Shown: one piece after another, positions 45,640-54,952 of the stretch
Layout: every line of letters starts with the position of its first letter
Numbering within the stretch: position 1 is the stretch's first letter
From: Clostridium sp. UBA4548
GTDB taxonomy: Bacteria; Bacillota; Clostridia; Clostridiales; Clostridiaceae
Direction: 5' to 3'
Assembly: GCF_002387895.1 (NCBI RefSeq)
Contig: NZ_DGLI01000001.1
Span: 73,705 to 137,704, forward strand
DNA length: 64,000 nucleotides
Notes under the pieces: generated by a model
Told to the model about the DNA's origin: nothing
Database searches by the model: none
What the model saw: the letters and a program-made list of their open reading frames with translations, nothing else
Position numbers and translations under genes: made by a program

Positions 45640-45667
45640 CTATTCATACACATGGACAAGCGTTACA
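45640..45667 (-). promoter_or_regulatory. shared upstream block of the NIPAG family (copy 3)
   Basis: Minus-strand TGTAAC (45667-45662), 17-base gap, AATAG (45644-45640), as at 16942-16969; CTTGTCCA follows TGTAAC in both. The rest of 45668-45983 shows no gene. Confidence 0.45.
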
Positions 45668-45983
45668 GTTTTTTTATATAAATTACTTACCTTGATTCTT
45701 ATAACTATGAATCCTTGAGATGAGCAATGCAATATGGCTTAATATTCCTTTTATATTCCTTAATGACTTAATATTATATTATAAAGATTTTATAAATTTA
45801 ATCGATATTATAATTTGATTATCTCACAAAAATGCTTTCTTAAAAGTCACCGAAAATCAGTTGTGCTACTTACATTAATAAAGCCCTTCAAATTACATAG
45901 TGGAATTTAGGTGTGGCTTATTGTGATTTAATCATAATTTATATTATTCATAAGCAAAGCTTTAGGAAAGAAGGGATCAAACT

Positions 45984-47689
45984 ATGAAAAACTTAAGAAT
46001 GCGTCTCAAAATATTAACTTTATCAATAACAGCCCTACTTATAATTTTAGTAGTTGCTGGCGTAGGCTTCCTAAATATCCAGGATACCAATAGTGACTTA
46101 GCTTCCTTGTATGATAATAATCTATTACCAGTACAATATCTTAATGATAACAGAAACCAAGCTAGGGCCATTGAGGCTGATATTTATGCCACTATTTTAA
46201 ATGTTGGCAATAAAGGCACGCAACAAGAAAAAGTAAGCGATATAGAAAAAGAAATAAAAGTTTTGATGATAATTTTAGTAAATACAAAAAACTAGATTTG
46301 GATAAATTCGAAACTGATTTGATTCCAGTGCTGGAAGAAAACTTGAAAAAATATAGAGAAGGTAGAGATGAAGTAATTAAACTAGCCTTAGAGGGAAAAC
46401 AAAGTGAAGCTGCTACTAAATTCGATTCCACACAAATTCACCTTGATGCTTTTCAAAAGAACTTAAAAGATTTAGCAGATTATAATATAAATGATGCTGA
46501 AAAAGTAAAGATCCGCAATGATGAAGGTGCCAAAGCACTTACGAGATTTTATATAATTTTAATACTAATATCAACAGTTATAGGTGTTGTTATGTCACGT
46601 TTAGTTTCAACTAGTATTGTAAAGCCCTTACTAGCTATAAAAGACTTTGCAAACAGACTTAAAGACTCTGACTTTACAACTCCTATTAACCTTCAAAGAA
46701 AAGATGAGCTAGGCCAAATTGCAGCAGCTCTTAATGAAGCACAAAGTCAAATAAGTTCTCTTATAGGTGAAGTTCAAACTTCTGTTAATGATTTAAGCTC
46801 GGAAAGTGAAGAGCTTTCTGCAACAGTAGAAGAAATCACCGCAAAACTTGAGGAAATAAATATGACCACAGAAGAAATTGCCTCATCTGCACAAGATGCA
46901 AGTGCTGGAGCTGAAGAAATTGCAGCCTCTACTGAAGAGGTGGATGCAAGTATTCAGGAACTTTCCTCTCAAGCTCTGGAGGGAAGTAATAAGGCAGATA
47001 CTATTAAAAGCAATGCTACTGCAGTGAAAAAGGAAAGTAATGATGCCTTTGAAAAACTACAAGCAATTCAATTAGAAAAGGAAAAAAACATTCGTGAGGC
47101 TCTTAAAAAAGCTGAAGTGGTAGAAAATATAAAAATGATGGCAGATGCAATTTCTAGCATCTCAGAACAAACTAATCTTCTTGCACTGAATGCAGCTATT
47201 GAAGCTGCAAGAGCTGGGGAGCAGGGAAGAGGCTTTGCAGTGGTAGCTGAAGAAGTTAGAAAGCTTGCTGAACAGTCCTCACAAGCTGTAGTTAAAATTC
47301 AGGAAACAATCTCAGAGGTAAGAGAAGCCTTCTCTGATTTAAAAGAAAACAGTAATGAAATCTTATTCTTCTTAACTAATGATATTTCAGACCAATTTAA
47401 GAAGTTCCTTGAAGTGAGCAAGGACTATTATGATAGTGCAGATTTCTATGCTAAGGTTTCAGAAAACATAGCTTCTATGTCTGAAGAAATAACAGCCACT
47501 GTAGATCAAGTTAATGGTGCTATACAAGATATGGCCTTACAAGCCCAAAATACTAGTGAGAGTTCTGAAGGTATAAAGGGTGGAATTAACGAGACTTCCA
47601 TTGGTATGAATCAGGTTTCAGTAGCTGCTCAACATCAAGCTGAGATGGCAGAAAAACTAAGCGAGTTAGTTTCAACATTTAAAATATAA
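45984..47689 (+). pseudogene. frameshifted methyl-accepting chemotaxis protein, ~568 aa
   Basis: The first frame (45984-46295) gives the N-terminal membrane segment and four-helix-bundle sensor start, ending abnormally after [10 protein letters not shown]. The second frame continues with [20 protein letters not shown], the rest of the sensor, a second membrane segment, HAMP and a signalling domain with [20 protein letters not shown]. The join needs one extra base in the A-run near 46254-46258. The downstream part is intact to the end, so it is a recent mutation, a phase-variable homopolymer or a sequencing error. No ribosome site for a separate second protein. Usual length once repaired. Confidence 0.85.
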
Positions 47690-47704
47690 TAATATTACTT
47701 ATTT

Positions 47705-47742
47705 AACAACTCCATTTATAGACATCTATAAATGGAGTTGTT
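47705..47742. terminator. bidirectional terminator
   Basis: 16-bp stem AACAACTCCATTTATA with its complement 47727-47742, between convergent chemoreceptor and DUF169 genes. Confidence 0.85.
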
Positions 47743-47748
47743 TTCACT

Positions 47749-48528
47749 TTAAACCTTCTTATAATAATTGCTATCATATTCTATAGTTAGCTCAGTGATG
47801 CCTGCTTTCATCAGCTTTTCTTCTATTATATGTTTCTTTTCATTACTTTCCATATTATTTACAGTGTTAAATACTCCATCAGCAATTGCTGTGAATTGTT
47901 TCATAGGTATGCCTACTGCTAACTCATGATCTTTCCAGCCTGCTCTATGTCTAGTACCAATACAAAGTGCTGATATTTGCATATCTTGAGTAAGAAAAGT
48001 TTTTGCAGTACATTCATAGCATATAGCTTGATTCCCTACAAATCCAAAATTACTTCTTGCTCCATAGTGATAGGAATAACCTTGTACAATTCTCATTAAA
48101 TTATAGGAGTTAGTTACAATTAAAGCAATGTCAGGCTCACTGTCAAAATTGCTTAATGGTTGAACCAAAACACCATAAGGGTTGGCTTTTGAGTATGTAA
48201 GGCTTTCCCTCACTTGTTTTGAAACTTCAGCATTCTTGTATAACCCTAATCTGGTCCAAACTTGTCCACTTTCATTTACCGTATCTTCTATAAACCCTAG
48301 AGTTCTGCCACCACTAGCACAGGCTAACATATCTCCTGTTACTTTAAGGGCATTTCCACATGCCCCACTTTTTACCATACCACAGTAGTTAATTTTTTTT
48401 ATAGGGCACTGCACCTCTAGTGATTTATATTCTTTTTCAGAAAAAATAAACTTAATCCCGACAATTTGTCTTTCTAGTTCTAAAGAACAATTTAACTTTA
48501 TCAAAGCTTCCTTCCAAGTTAGTTCCAT
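47749..48528 (-). CDS. DUF169-family protein, 259 aa
   Basis: Matches the DUF169 pattern: an N-terminal VGIKFIFSEKEY, a Cys-rich middle (CPIKKINYCGMVKSGACG; then LACASGGRTLGF), and CYECTAKTFLTQD with RHRAGWKDHELAVGIP near the end. Conserved Cys residues suggest a metal or cofactor site, but the function is unknown. Found in anaerobes and methanogens, in my recollection often near transport or corrinoid genes. Located just downstream of the Met-type importer, separated by a perfect hairpin. Confidence 0.85.
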   Translation of the reverse strand: MELTWKEALIKLNCSLELERQIVGIKFIFSEKEYKSLEVQCPIKKINYCGMVKSGACGNALKVTGDMLACASGGRTLGFIEDTVNESGQVWTRLGLYKNAEVSKQVRESLTYSKANPYGVLVQPLSNFDSEPDIALIVTNSYNLMRIVQGYSYHYGARSNFGFVGNQAICYECTAKTFLTQDMQISALCIGTRHRAGWKDHELAVGIPMKQFTAIADGVFNTVNNMESNEKKHIIEEKLMKAGITELTIEYDSNYYKKV

Positions 48529-48565
48529 ATACTTCCTCCTTCTATCCTTTTAATGATATATGAAA

Positions 48566-48593
48566 CAGTACAGTTATTTTAATAACTGTACTG
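48566..48593 (-). terminator. hairpin after the Met-type importer operon
   Basis: CAGTACAGTTATT, loop TT, AATAACTGTACTG: perfect 13-bp stem, TTTC on the minus strand. Terminator or operator for the DUF169 gene. Confidence 0.55.
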
Positions 48594-48650
48594 CAATGCT
48601 ACACCTTTTTTTAAATTATTTCCCTAGATTATTATGTATTAATAAAAACT

Positions 48651-49475
48651 TTATTTCCCATTGTATTCATAATGAGTAAACACACCTGGAAATTTAGCAT
48701 CAATTTCATCTCTTACGGATTTTACTTTTAAAGCTTTTGCAAAGTCTATAGCCCACTGTTTATCCTTGTTTTCTGCTTTAACAATAGGGCTAATTGGATA
48801 ATCTACAGATTGTTTATCACGTACTAAGTATTTTGAAGGATCTTTTTTTGCATTAAACATGTGGGTAAAAAACACTAATGCTCCATCCATATCTTGTAGG
48901 CTTCTTACAGTTTGAGCTTGCTCCATATCAATGATTTGAATGTTTTTAGGATTTTTTGTTACATCTGTTATAGTGTAAGAACCAGTATGGTTTTTTTCTA
49001 ATTCAATTAATCCTGCATCTTGAAGTACACGCATACCAATATCCATATTCATAGCATCGTTCATAATTGCTATTTTAGCACCATTAGGAAACTCTTCTAC
49101 AGATTTATACTTTTCCGAATATAAACCAATTCCAGTGTAATAGCCATAGGGTTCTACCATATTTAAATTTTCATTTTGTCCCTTATTGAAGGTTTCCATG
49201 AATTTTTTATGTTGTCCCATAGAAATATCCACTTGTCCATCATTAGCTGCAGTTATAGATAAAACATTTGAATCAAATAGCACGAATTCTGTCTTATATC
49301 CTAATTTGCTGTATTCTTTTTCTACTGCATCATAGGTTACTTTAGAAACTTCGGTTCCTCCTACTTTAATCACTTTCTTTTCCTCTTCTTTTTTTGCTGT
49401 GCAACCTACCAACAATGATGCTACCATCATTGTTAATGTGATAATCTTTAGTAGTTTTTGTGTTCTTTTTTTCAT
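48651..49475 (-). CDS. NlpA/MetQ-family substrate-binding lipoprotein, 274 aa
   Basis: Extracellular binding protein of a Met-type importer. Lipobox LVGC near residues 22-25, then VIKVGGTEVSK and the two lobes of the NlpA fold (GQVDISMGQHKKFMETFN; AIMNDAMNMDIGMRVLQDAG). The canonical MetQ binding motifs are noticeably altered, so methionine is not assured as the ligand. ATG 49475 in AAAGAAAACAATG context. Last gene of the ATPase-permease-lipoprotein operon. Confidence 0.85.
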   Translation of the reverse strand: MKKRTQKLLKIITLTMMVASLLVGCTAKKEEEKKVIKVGGTEVSKVTYDAVEKEYSKLGYKTEFVLFDSNVLSITAANDGQVDISMGQHKKFMETFNKGQNENLNMVEPYGYYTGIGLYSEKYKSVEEFPNGAKIAIMNDAMNMDIGMRVLQDAGLIELEKNHTGSYTITDVTKNPKNIQIIDMEQAQTVRSLQDMDGALVFFTHMFNAKKDPSKYLVRDKQSVDYPISPIVKAENKDKQWAIDFAKALKVKSVRDEIDAKFPGVFTHYEYNGK

Positions 49476-49489
49476 TGTTTTCTTCCTTT

Positions 49490-50158
49490 CTATTTCAAAA
49501 TTTTATAAATGAACCTGCCTAATCTTTGAATTAGAAGAACCATTAATAATAAAATAGCTACAATAAAATACATTATTAAATCATCGAACCTTTGATACCC
49601 GTATGCAAGGGCTACTGCTCCTAATCCTCCAGCACCTACAGCACCAGCAATAGTTGTAGTGTTTAGCATATTTATAATCATCATAGTGAGATTAGATACA
49701 AGATTAGGTAGAGCTACTACATACATTACTTTAAACACAATTTGAAAGGTTGAAGCTCCCATTGACTTTGCTGCTTCTATAAGTTGCTTGTCCACTATTC
49801 TTAATGAACTTTCAACTATCCTAGTTGCATAAGGTATTCCAGCTATGGAAATTGAAAAAATTGCTGAATTTACTCCAACAGTTGTACCTACAATGAGTCT
49901 TGTCAAAGGCATTAATGCCACAATAAGAATTAAGGTTGGAAAAGCCCTTAATATGTCAGCACTTTTATCAATAATAGTAAATATAAATTTATTTGGTGTT
50001 AGTCCTTCTTCGTCAACAAGCACTAATATAGTGCCTAAAATTAATCCTATACTAATAGAAAACAGAGACGAAAAGAATAAGATTTTTACTGTCACCCATA
50101 TGGCAGGAATAATCACAGTTGGCAAATATTTTAGTAAACGACTATTACTTGCATCCAT
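49490..50158 (-). CDS. MetI-type ABC permease, 222 aa
   Basis: Five membrane segments and the EAA loop (EAAKSMGASTFQIVFKVMYV) of MetI-family permeases. Start at ATG 50158 (AAGGAGG 10 bases upstream), overlapping the end of the ATPase gene by 14 bases; translational coupling. Works with the ATPase and lipoprotein next to it. Confidence 0.9.
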   Translation of the reverse strand: MDASNSRLLKYLPTVIIPAIWVTVKILFFSSLFSISIGLILGTILVLVDEEGLTPNKFIFTIIDKSADILRAFPTLILIVALMPLTRLIVGTTVGVNSAIFSISIAGIPYATRIVESSLRIVDKQLIEAAKSMGASTFQIVFKVMYVVALPNLVSNLTMMIINMLNTTTIAGAVGAGGLGAVALAYGYQRFDDLIMYFIVAILLLMVLLIQRLGRFIYKILK

Positions 50159-51131
50159 CAACAACTTCCTCCTTGGGTAACACCTTAAATTCAATATTTT
50201 TATCTCTTAAGAAATTTATGGTTTTATCAAAATCTTTATCATCAATATTAATAGTCATATTGTTATAACGTGTAGAGTCATAATTATAAAACTCACTATC
50301 TAGCAACTTAAAATCCCCTGAAATACTTTTACCTAGCTGAGAAATTAATTTACACTCCTTATCTAAATTAATATTAATACTCATATTAACGCCATTTTTA
50401 GGAAACATCATTTCTTTTTCTCCCAATAATCTTAAAAGAGCTTCAGGCTTGTCAGCAAATAACTTAACCACACTACCTGATTCTGTTATTTTGCCTTGTT
50501 CTAAAATTGATAGTTCATCACATATGCTTTGTACAACGTCCATTTCATGGGTTACCACCACAACAGTAATATTCATATCTCTACTAATTTGTCTCATAAG
50601 ACTAAGAATAGATTTTGTAGTATTGGGATCTAGTGCTGATGTAGACTCATCAGATAAAATGTATTTCGGTTTTAGAGCTAAAGCTCTAGCAATTGCAACT
50701 CTTTGCTTTTGTCCTCCACTTAGTTCACTAGGACGAGCATGTATTTTATCCTCTAACCCTACTATCTGAACCAATTCTTTTACTCGTTGATTAATGTAGT
50801 CTTTTTTATATCCCCAGCATTCTAAGGGAAAAGCAATATTTTTATAAACTGTTTTTCTATCTATTAGTGAAAAGTGCTGAAAAATCATGCCAATATCTTT
50901 TCTGAAATTGCGTATCTCATGGCCATTCAAATCTTCAACTTTTACACCATCTACAAGAATTGAACCACAATCATATTGTTCTAACCCATTTATACATCTC
51001 AAAAGTGTTGACTTACCTGCACCACTTTGCCCAACAAGGCCATATATCATTCCAGTTTCTATTTTTAAGTTAATACCATCTAATACCTTAAGATTACCAA
51101 AGGATTTTCCCACATTTACAATTTCTATCAT
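50145..51131 (-). CDS. MetN-type ABC ATPase, 328 aa
   Basis: Walker A GQSGAGKST, signature LSGGQKQRVAIAR, Walker B ILSDESTSALDP (the ESTSALDP form is the MetN hallmark), and a C-terminal ACT-like NIL domain (about 245-325) that in MetN binds methionine to shut the importer down. ATG 51131 with GGAGAAA; the longer frame to 51152 is upstream of that site. First gene of the operon. No S-box riboswitch is seen upstream; instead a promoter with an adjacent TAACTAAT inverted repeat. Confidence 0.92.
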   Translation of the reverse strand: MIEIVNVGKSFGNLKVLDGINLKIETGMIYGLVGQSGAGKSTLLRCINGLEQYDCGSILVDGVKVEDLNGHEIRNFRKDIGMIFQHFSLIDRKTVYKNIAFPLECWGYKKDYINQRVKELVQIVGLEDKIHARPSELSGGQKQRVAIARALALKPKYILSDESTSALDPNTTKSILSLMRQISRDMNITVVVVTHEMDVVQSICDELSILEQGKITESGSVVKLFADKPEALLRLLGEKEMMFPKNGVNMSININLDKECKLISQLGKSISGDFKLLDSEFYNYDSTRYNNMTINIDDKDFDKTINFLRDKNIEFKVLPKEEVVDGCK

Positions 51132-51217
51132 ACTTTCTCCTTTATTATTCACTGTTAGAAATAGTAGCTTTTACTCTATTTTGTCATTTTATAAAACTTC
51201 ATGTCATACATTGTGAA

Positions 51218-51285
51218 ATTATACACGTTTATGATATATTTTAGAAATAGTAATAACTAATGGATAAATAACCACCTATTAGTTA
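51218..51285 (-). promoter_or_regulatory. promoter and upstream inverted repeat of the importer operon
   Basis: Minus-strand TATAAT (51223-51218) with a poor -35 TTCTAA (51246-51241). Directly upstream lies TAACTAAT (51254-51261)...ATTAGTTA (51278-51285). TAACTAAT also occurs ahead of the XRE-B12 gene (52819-52826). A poor -35 with an adjacent site suggests activation. Confidence 0.45.
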
Positions 51286-51424
51286 AATCTATAGCATTAA
51301 ATCAACAGCAAACGCAGATTTTCATATAATATTTACTATACATGTGAAGGAAATAATAAATCTCTTAGTAGAGTAGTAATCTCAAAACCCCTATAAAATA
51401 AAAATATCAGTAGGTATCTTATTG

Positions 51425-51543
51425 TAGGGAACCAGAGTTAAAACTTAACTTATAAATGAGTCCTACTCTGGTTTCCTTAAGGGTTTATGAATATGAATAA
51501 AATTCATCATGAATAGGTTAAAATTCTATCATGAAACCCTATA
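51425..51543 (+). repeat. structured intergenic repeat, copy 1
   Basis: Closing stem TAGGG (51425) / CCCTA (51537), arm 1 GGAACCAGAGT / ACTCTGGTTTCC, arm 2 AGGGTTTATGA / TCATGAAACCCT with a small inner hairpin. About 75 bases are shared closely with copy 2 at 53015. It lies after the XRE-B12 gene and before the importer operon. Confidence 0.75.
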
Positions 51544-51610
51544 TAAAAATACTTACTGATGTTTTGTACATTATTAAAAGTCCTGGAGAAACTGTGTCTA
51601 CTATATTAAC

Positions 51611-52507
51611 TTAAGTCCTCCCTAATTTTATGCCATAACTTATAACATCCTCCAGATTTTTTCCATAGTAATCCGCCCCTGTTTCTTCGCAGGGATTCTC
51701 ACAATTTAAATATGCAGCTCCACCAATTATTATTTTTGGAGCATTTTTCACAAAGTGATTTTTAATTGCAGTTATAGTATTTTTTGCTGAATCTATATGG
51801 TAAGGTAGAGTGGTTGATATTGCAACAATATGAGGTTTTTCCATTTCTATTGCATTTATAATGCTTGCAACTGGCAAGTTTGACCCTAAATAAATTATGT
51901 TATACCCTTCTAGCTGAAGAAGATCTGTAATCATCCTTAAACCAATATTATGCATTTCTGGACCTGATGTAAAGGCAAGAATAGAGTACCCTTTTCCAGG
52001 TAACTCATCTTCCATTGCCTTTAATTCTCTCATAATATCCAAAAGGGCCTCAGATATAAAATGCTCCTGCCATACATCTATATGACCCTTTTCCCATAGA
52101 GTTCCAACTTCTACTAGCACTCTTTCTATAAGTGTAAAGTATATATCTTTAACACTGTAACCTTGTTCATAAAATTCCTTTACTATTTCCCTTGCCAATT
52201 CTCTTCGTCCTTTAATTAGGTATTCCAGCAGAATTTTATACACATTATTAAGCGTGACCATGGAAATGCTTATTTTTCTCTCCTCATTATATAATAGGTT
52301 CTCTTGCTCTCTTCCTAAAAGGTAATCAATTGTAACTCGAAAAAAGTCAGCAATTTTATTTAGTTTTTCAGCATCAGGAGTTCTTGTTCCTTTTTCGTAA
52401 TTTGCCACAGTAGTCTGCCCTACCCCTATTGCCTTTGCCAACTGGTTTTGAGTACACCTTTTATGTTCTCTAAGTTCCTTTATTCTGCTAGAAAGTTCTA
52501 TATTCAT
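51611..52507 (-). CDS. XRE regulator fused to a cobalamin-binding (CarH-like) sensor, 298 aa
   Basis: N-terminal XRE helix-turn-helix (about 5-65, RIKELREHKRCTQNQLAKAI), a short linker, a four-helix B12-binding-2 domain (about 85-165) and a Rossmann B12-binding domain (about 172-298). The helix bundle keeps the W-x9-E-H motif (Trp138, Glu148-His149) that caps adenosylcobalamin in CarH/LitR photoreceptors; the Rossmann part has E-x-H-x-x-G (184-189, His186 the lower cobalt ligand), SNLP and GG (262-263). CarH uses a MerR head, so the XRE head is unusual. Likely a light- or B12-sensing regulator. Divergent from a second B12-binding gene. Confidence 0.9.
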   Translation of the reverse strand: MNIELSSRIKELREHKRCTQNQLAKAIGVGQTTVANYEKGTRTPDAEKLNKIADFFRVTIDYLLGREQENLLYNEERKISISMVTLNNVYKILLEYLIKGRRELAREIVKEFYEQGYSVKDIYFTLIERVLVEVGTLWEKGHIDVWQEHFISEALLDIMRELKAMEDELPGKGYSILAFTSGPEMHNIGLRMITDLLQLEGYNIIYLGSNLPVASIINAIEMEKPHIVAISTTLPYHIDSAKNTITAIKNHFVKNAPKIIIGGAAYLNCENPCEETGADYYGKNLEDVISYGIKLGRT

Positions 52508-53014
52508 AAAATCACAGCTCCTTTCACTTTAGTTTTGCTATAGAATAATTTATTAACCTTACTTTATTTTCTAATAAATCTTACTATTATTATATCTTCT
52601 AATACCCCCACTTAGCTTATTTGTAAAATCACTTACTTCTCTTAATATCTTCTAAAAACCAATTTATGTCTTTTCTTAGGACGTTGATTATAAAAATATC
52701 ACACTTAGTAATTTATATCAATATTTTTTTGTTGCAATTATCTTTTTCTTCTTGATTTATTACTTTTCGTGATATATTATATTAATATAAACAGCAACTA
52801 ATAATAATTATCCATTAATAACTAATAGAGATAAATAATAACCAATAAATTTTTTTTATATTTAACTTGATAGTTAACTCTTTAAAATTGCTAGATTATC
52901 TGCTAGTAGTTTTCTAAAACATTTATAATATTGCTTTTATACTATATAGTGATTTTTAGATAAGTTTTTCAATTAGGATGATAAAAAGATAATTAGATTT
53001 ATAAAAATTTCTAA
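52508..53014. other. divergent control region of the two B12-binding genes
   Basis: 507-base AT-rich spacer, no coding potential. Contains AACTAAT (52796-52802), TTATCCATTA (52808-52817) and TAACTAAT (52819-52826); related sequences lie upstream of the importer operon. The structured repeat begins at 53015. Confidence 0.45.
52796..52826. promoter_or_regulatory. candidate XRE-B12 operator cluster
   Basis: Two AACTAAT half-sites as direct repeats plus an inverted TAATGGATAA (as TTATCCATTA), all also found at 51254-51285. Confidence 0.4.
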
Positions 53015-53119
53015 TATAGGGAACCAGCGTTAAAACTTAGCTTATACTGGAGTCCTCCTCTGGTTCCCTTAAGGGTTTATGAATATGAATAAATTAAAAT
53101 TTCATCATTGAACCCTATA
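53015..53119 (+). repeat. structured intergenic repeat, copy 2
   Basis: TATAGGG (53015-53021) / CCCTATA (53113-53119) closing stem; arm 1 GGGAACCAGCG / CCTCTGGTTCCC; arm 2 around TATGAATATGAA / TTCATCATTGA. It forms the leader of the B12-binding gene, ending 20 bases before its ribosome site. Confidence 0.75.
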
Positions 53120-53151
53120 ACTTGTTGTAAAAAAAAGAAAGGAGATATTTT

Positions 53152-53814
53152 ATGAACAGTTTTTATGATGAATTTATGCAAATTATTGAAACAGAAAATC
53201 GTGAAGCGTCTTTAGATTTTATTTTATCCAAAGTGAAAAATCGTGACCTTGACATTGTTACTCTTTATACCCACATACTAACCCCTTCTCTAAATACCAT
53301 GGTTGAAAAACCCAATGACGTAGCTTTTATTTGGAGGGAACATGTAAGGAGCTCTATTATAAGAACTATTATAGAAAATTGTTACCCTTTTGTTATTAAA
53401 GAAAGGGAAGAAAAATACAAAATTAAAACTGATAAGAAAGTTGCTGTGGTTTGCCCTTCTGAGGAATATCATGAAATTGGTGCCAGAATGGTTACTGACT
53501 TTTTTACTCTCTTAGGCTATGATGCTACTTTCGTTGGAAGCAACACTCCTAAGAATGAGTTTTTACAAGCCCTAAACACTATAAACTTCCATTACATTGC
53601 ACTTAGTGTATCAAATCCTTATAACCTTATTGCAGCTCGTAAAACTATTGAAACTATAAAGGAAGTGGATTCTAAAGTTAAAATATTAGTAGGAGGAAAT
53701 GCCTTTAAGCATAAGGAAAACTCTTATCTAGATGTTAAAGGACATATATTTATTGATACTTTTGAAGACATAATGAAACTTGCACAGGAGGATAACCATG
53801 AGGCTACCATTTAA
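53152..53814 (+). CDS. cobalamin-binding protein without a DNA-binding domain, 220 aa
   Basis: Helix bundle of the B12-binding-2 type (about 5-85; Glu63-His64 kept, but the Trp ten residues before is replaced) followed by a B12-binding Rossmann domain (about 94-215; E-x-H-x-x-G at 105-110, GSNTP, GGNAF). It is similar to the sensor half of the neighbouring XRE-B12 regulator but lacks the HTH and any catalytic domain. AAAGGAGATATTTT precedes ATG 53152. It overlaps the ABC permease gene by 17 bases, so it is likely a partner or control subunit for that exporter. This pairing is unfamiliar to me. Confidence 0.87.
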   Translation: MNSFYDEFMQIIETENREASLDFILSKVKNRDLDIVTLYTHILTPSLNTMVEKPNDVAFIWREHVRSSIIRTIIENCYPFVIKEREEKYKIKTDKKVAVVCPSEEYHEIGARMVTDFFTLLGYDATFVGSNTPKNEFLQALNTINFHYIALSVSNPYNLIAARKTIETIKEVDSKVKILVGGNAFKHKENSYLDVKGHIFIDTFEDIMKLAQEDNHEATI

Positions 53815-54952
53815 AATTGCAGTACGTTTTTTAAAATCAAATAAAGGTCAAACCGCACTTATTGCTCTTGGAATTGCAGTTGGAGTATCTGTGCAAATCT
53901 TCATTGGTTCTCTCATACAAGGACTTCAAAAGGGTCTTGTAGATAAAACTATCGGAAATTCCCCACAAATTACTATAACTTCAAATACTGATGATAAGAC
54001 AATTAGTGATTATGAAGATATAGTTACTAAGGTATCTAAAAATAATGGAGTTATAAATCTTTCCCTAGCTGCTGATGGACCAGCACTTATAAAAGAAGAT
54101 AGTAAAAATTACTCTGTACTAATTAGAGGTTTTAATATAGAAGCTTCAGATAAAATTTACAATATTAAAAATAGAATCTATGAAGGAAAAGCACCCCAAG
54201 AAGAAAATGAAGTTATTATAGGAAAAGAGCTTCAAAAGGAGCTAGGCATAAGCCTTGGAGAGGAACTTGAAATCTTCGCTAACTCTAGTGGATTAAAAAC
54301 TTTAAAAGTTGTAGGTTTTTATGATATTAAGGTTGCTTCTTTAAATAAATCTTGGATGATCACTACCCTAGAAACTTCCCAAAACATTTTTTCTATGGAT
54401 GATAAAGTTACTTCCATTGAAATGCAAGCAGAAAATGTTTTTAGTGCCGACATTATTTCTGAGGAAATAACCTCAAGTATTCAAGGTGACCTTAAAGTAG
54501 ATAACTGGAAAGCTCAAAATGCAGAACTTTTAAGTGGTCTTAATGGTCAAAGTATTTCAAGTCTTATGATACAAGTTTTTGTACTAGTGGCTGTAGTTCT
54601 AGGAATTGCTAGTGTACTTGCTATAACAGTGGTTCAAAAATCTAGACAAATCGGAATTCTTAAGGCAATGGGAATTACGGATAGATCTGCTAGTCTTATC
54701 TTCCTCTTTGAAGGTTTATTACTTGGATTTTTAGGAGCAATTCTAGGAGTTGTTTTAGGATTATTCCTAAGCTTTATGTTCACAAAATTTGCTTTAAATC
54801 CCGATGGAACTCCAGTGGTTCAGCTTTACATTGATTATGGTTTTATAGCACTTTCAGCTTTAATTGCACTGGCTTCCTCAACCATAGCAGCTTTAATTCC
54901 AGCAAGAGGTTCTTCAAAACTTAACCCAATAGAGGTGATAAAGAATGGCTAA
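53798..54952 (+). CDS. MacB/FtsX-type ABC permease, 384 aa
   Basis: N-terminal membrane segment (about 20-42), an extracytoplasmic MacB-PCD-like domain (about 45-255), then three membrane segments of the FtsX domain (FVLVAVVLGIASVLAITVVQ; LLLGFLGAILGVVLGLFL; and a last one ending in ALIPARGSSKLNPIEVIKNG, the usual signature). Start at ATG 53798 (AGGAGGATAACC), inside the end of the B12-binding gene. With the following ATPase it forms a LolCDE/MacAB-type mechanotransmission exporter. Confidence 0.9.
   Translation: MRLPFKIAVRFLKSNKGQTALIALGIAVGVSVQIFIGSLIQGLQKGLVDKTIGNSPQITITSNTDDKTISDYEDIVTKVSKNNGVINLSLAADGPALIKEDSKNYSVLIRGFNIEASDKIYNIKNRIYEGKAPQEENEVIIGKELQKELGISLGEELEIFANSSGLKTLKVVGFYDIKVASLNKSWMITTLETSQNIFSMDDKVTSIEMQAENVFSADIISEEITSSIQGDLKVDNWKAQNAELLSGLNGQSISSLMIQVFVLVAVVLGIASVLAITVVQKSRQIGILKAMGITDRSASLIFLFEGLLLGFLGAILGVVLGLFLSFMFTKFALNPDGTPVVQLYIDYGFIALSALIALASSTIAALIPARGSSKLNPIEVIKNG

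Noticed and set aside
51425..51543. Structured repeat as an S-box or B12 riboswitch for the importer
   Set aside because: It lacks the S-box and cobalamin-box core sequences, lies upstream of the proposed promoter, and reads antisense to the importer operon.
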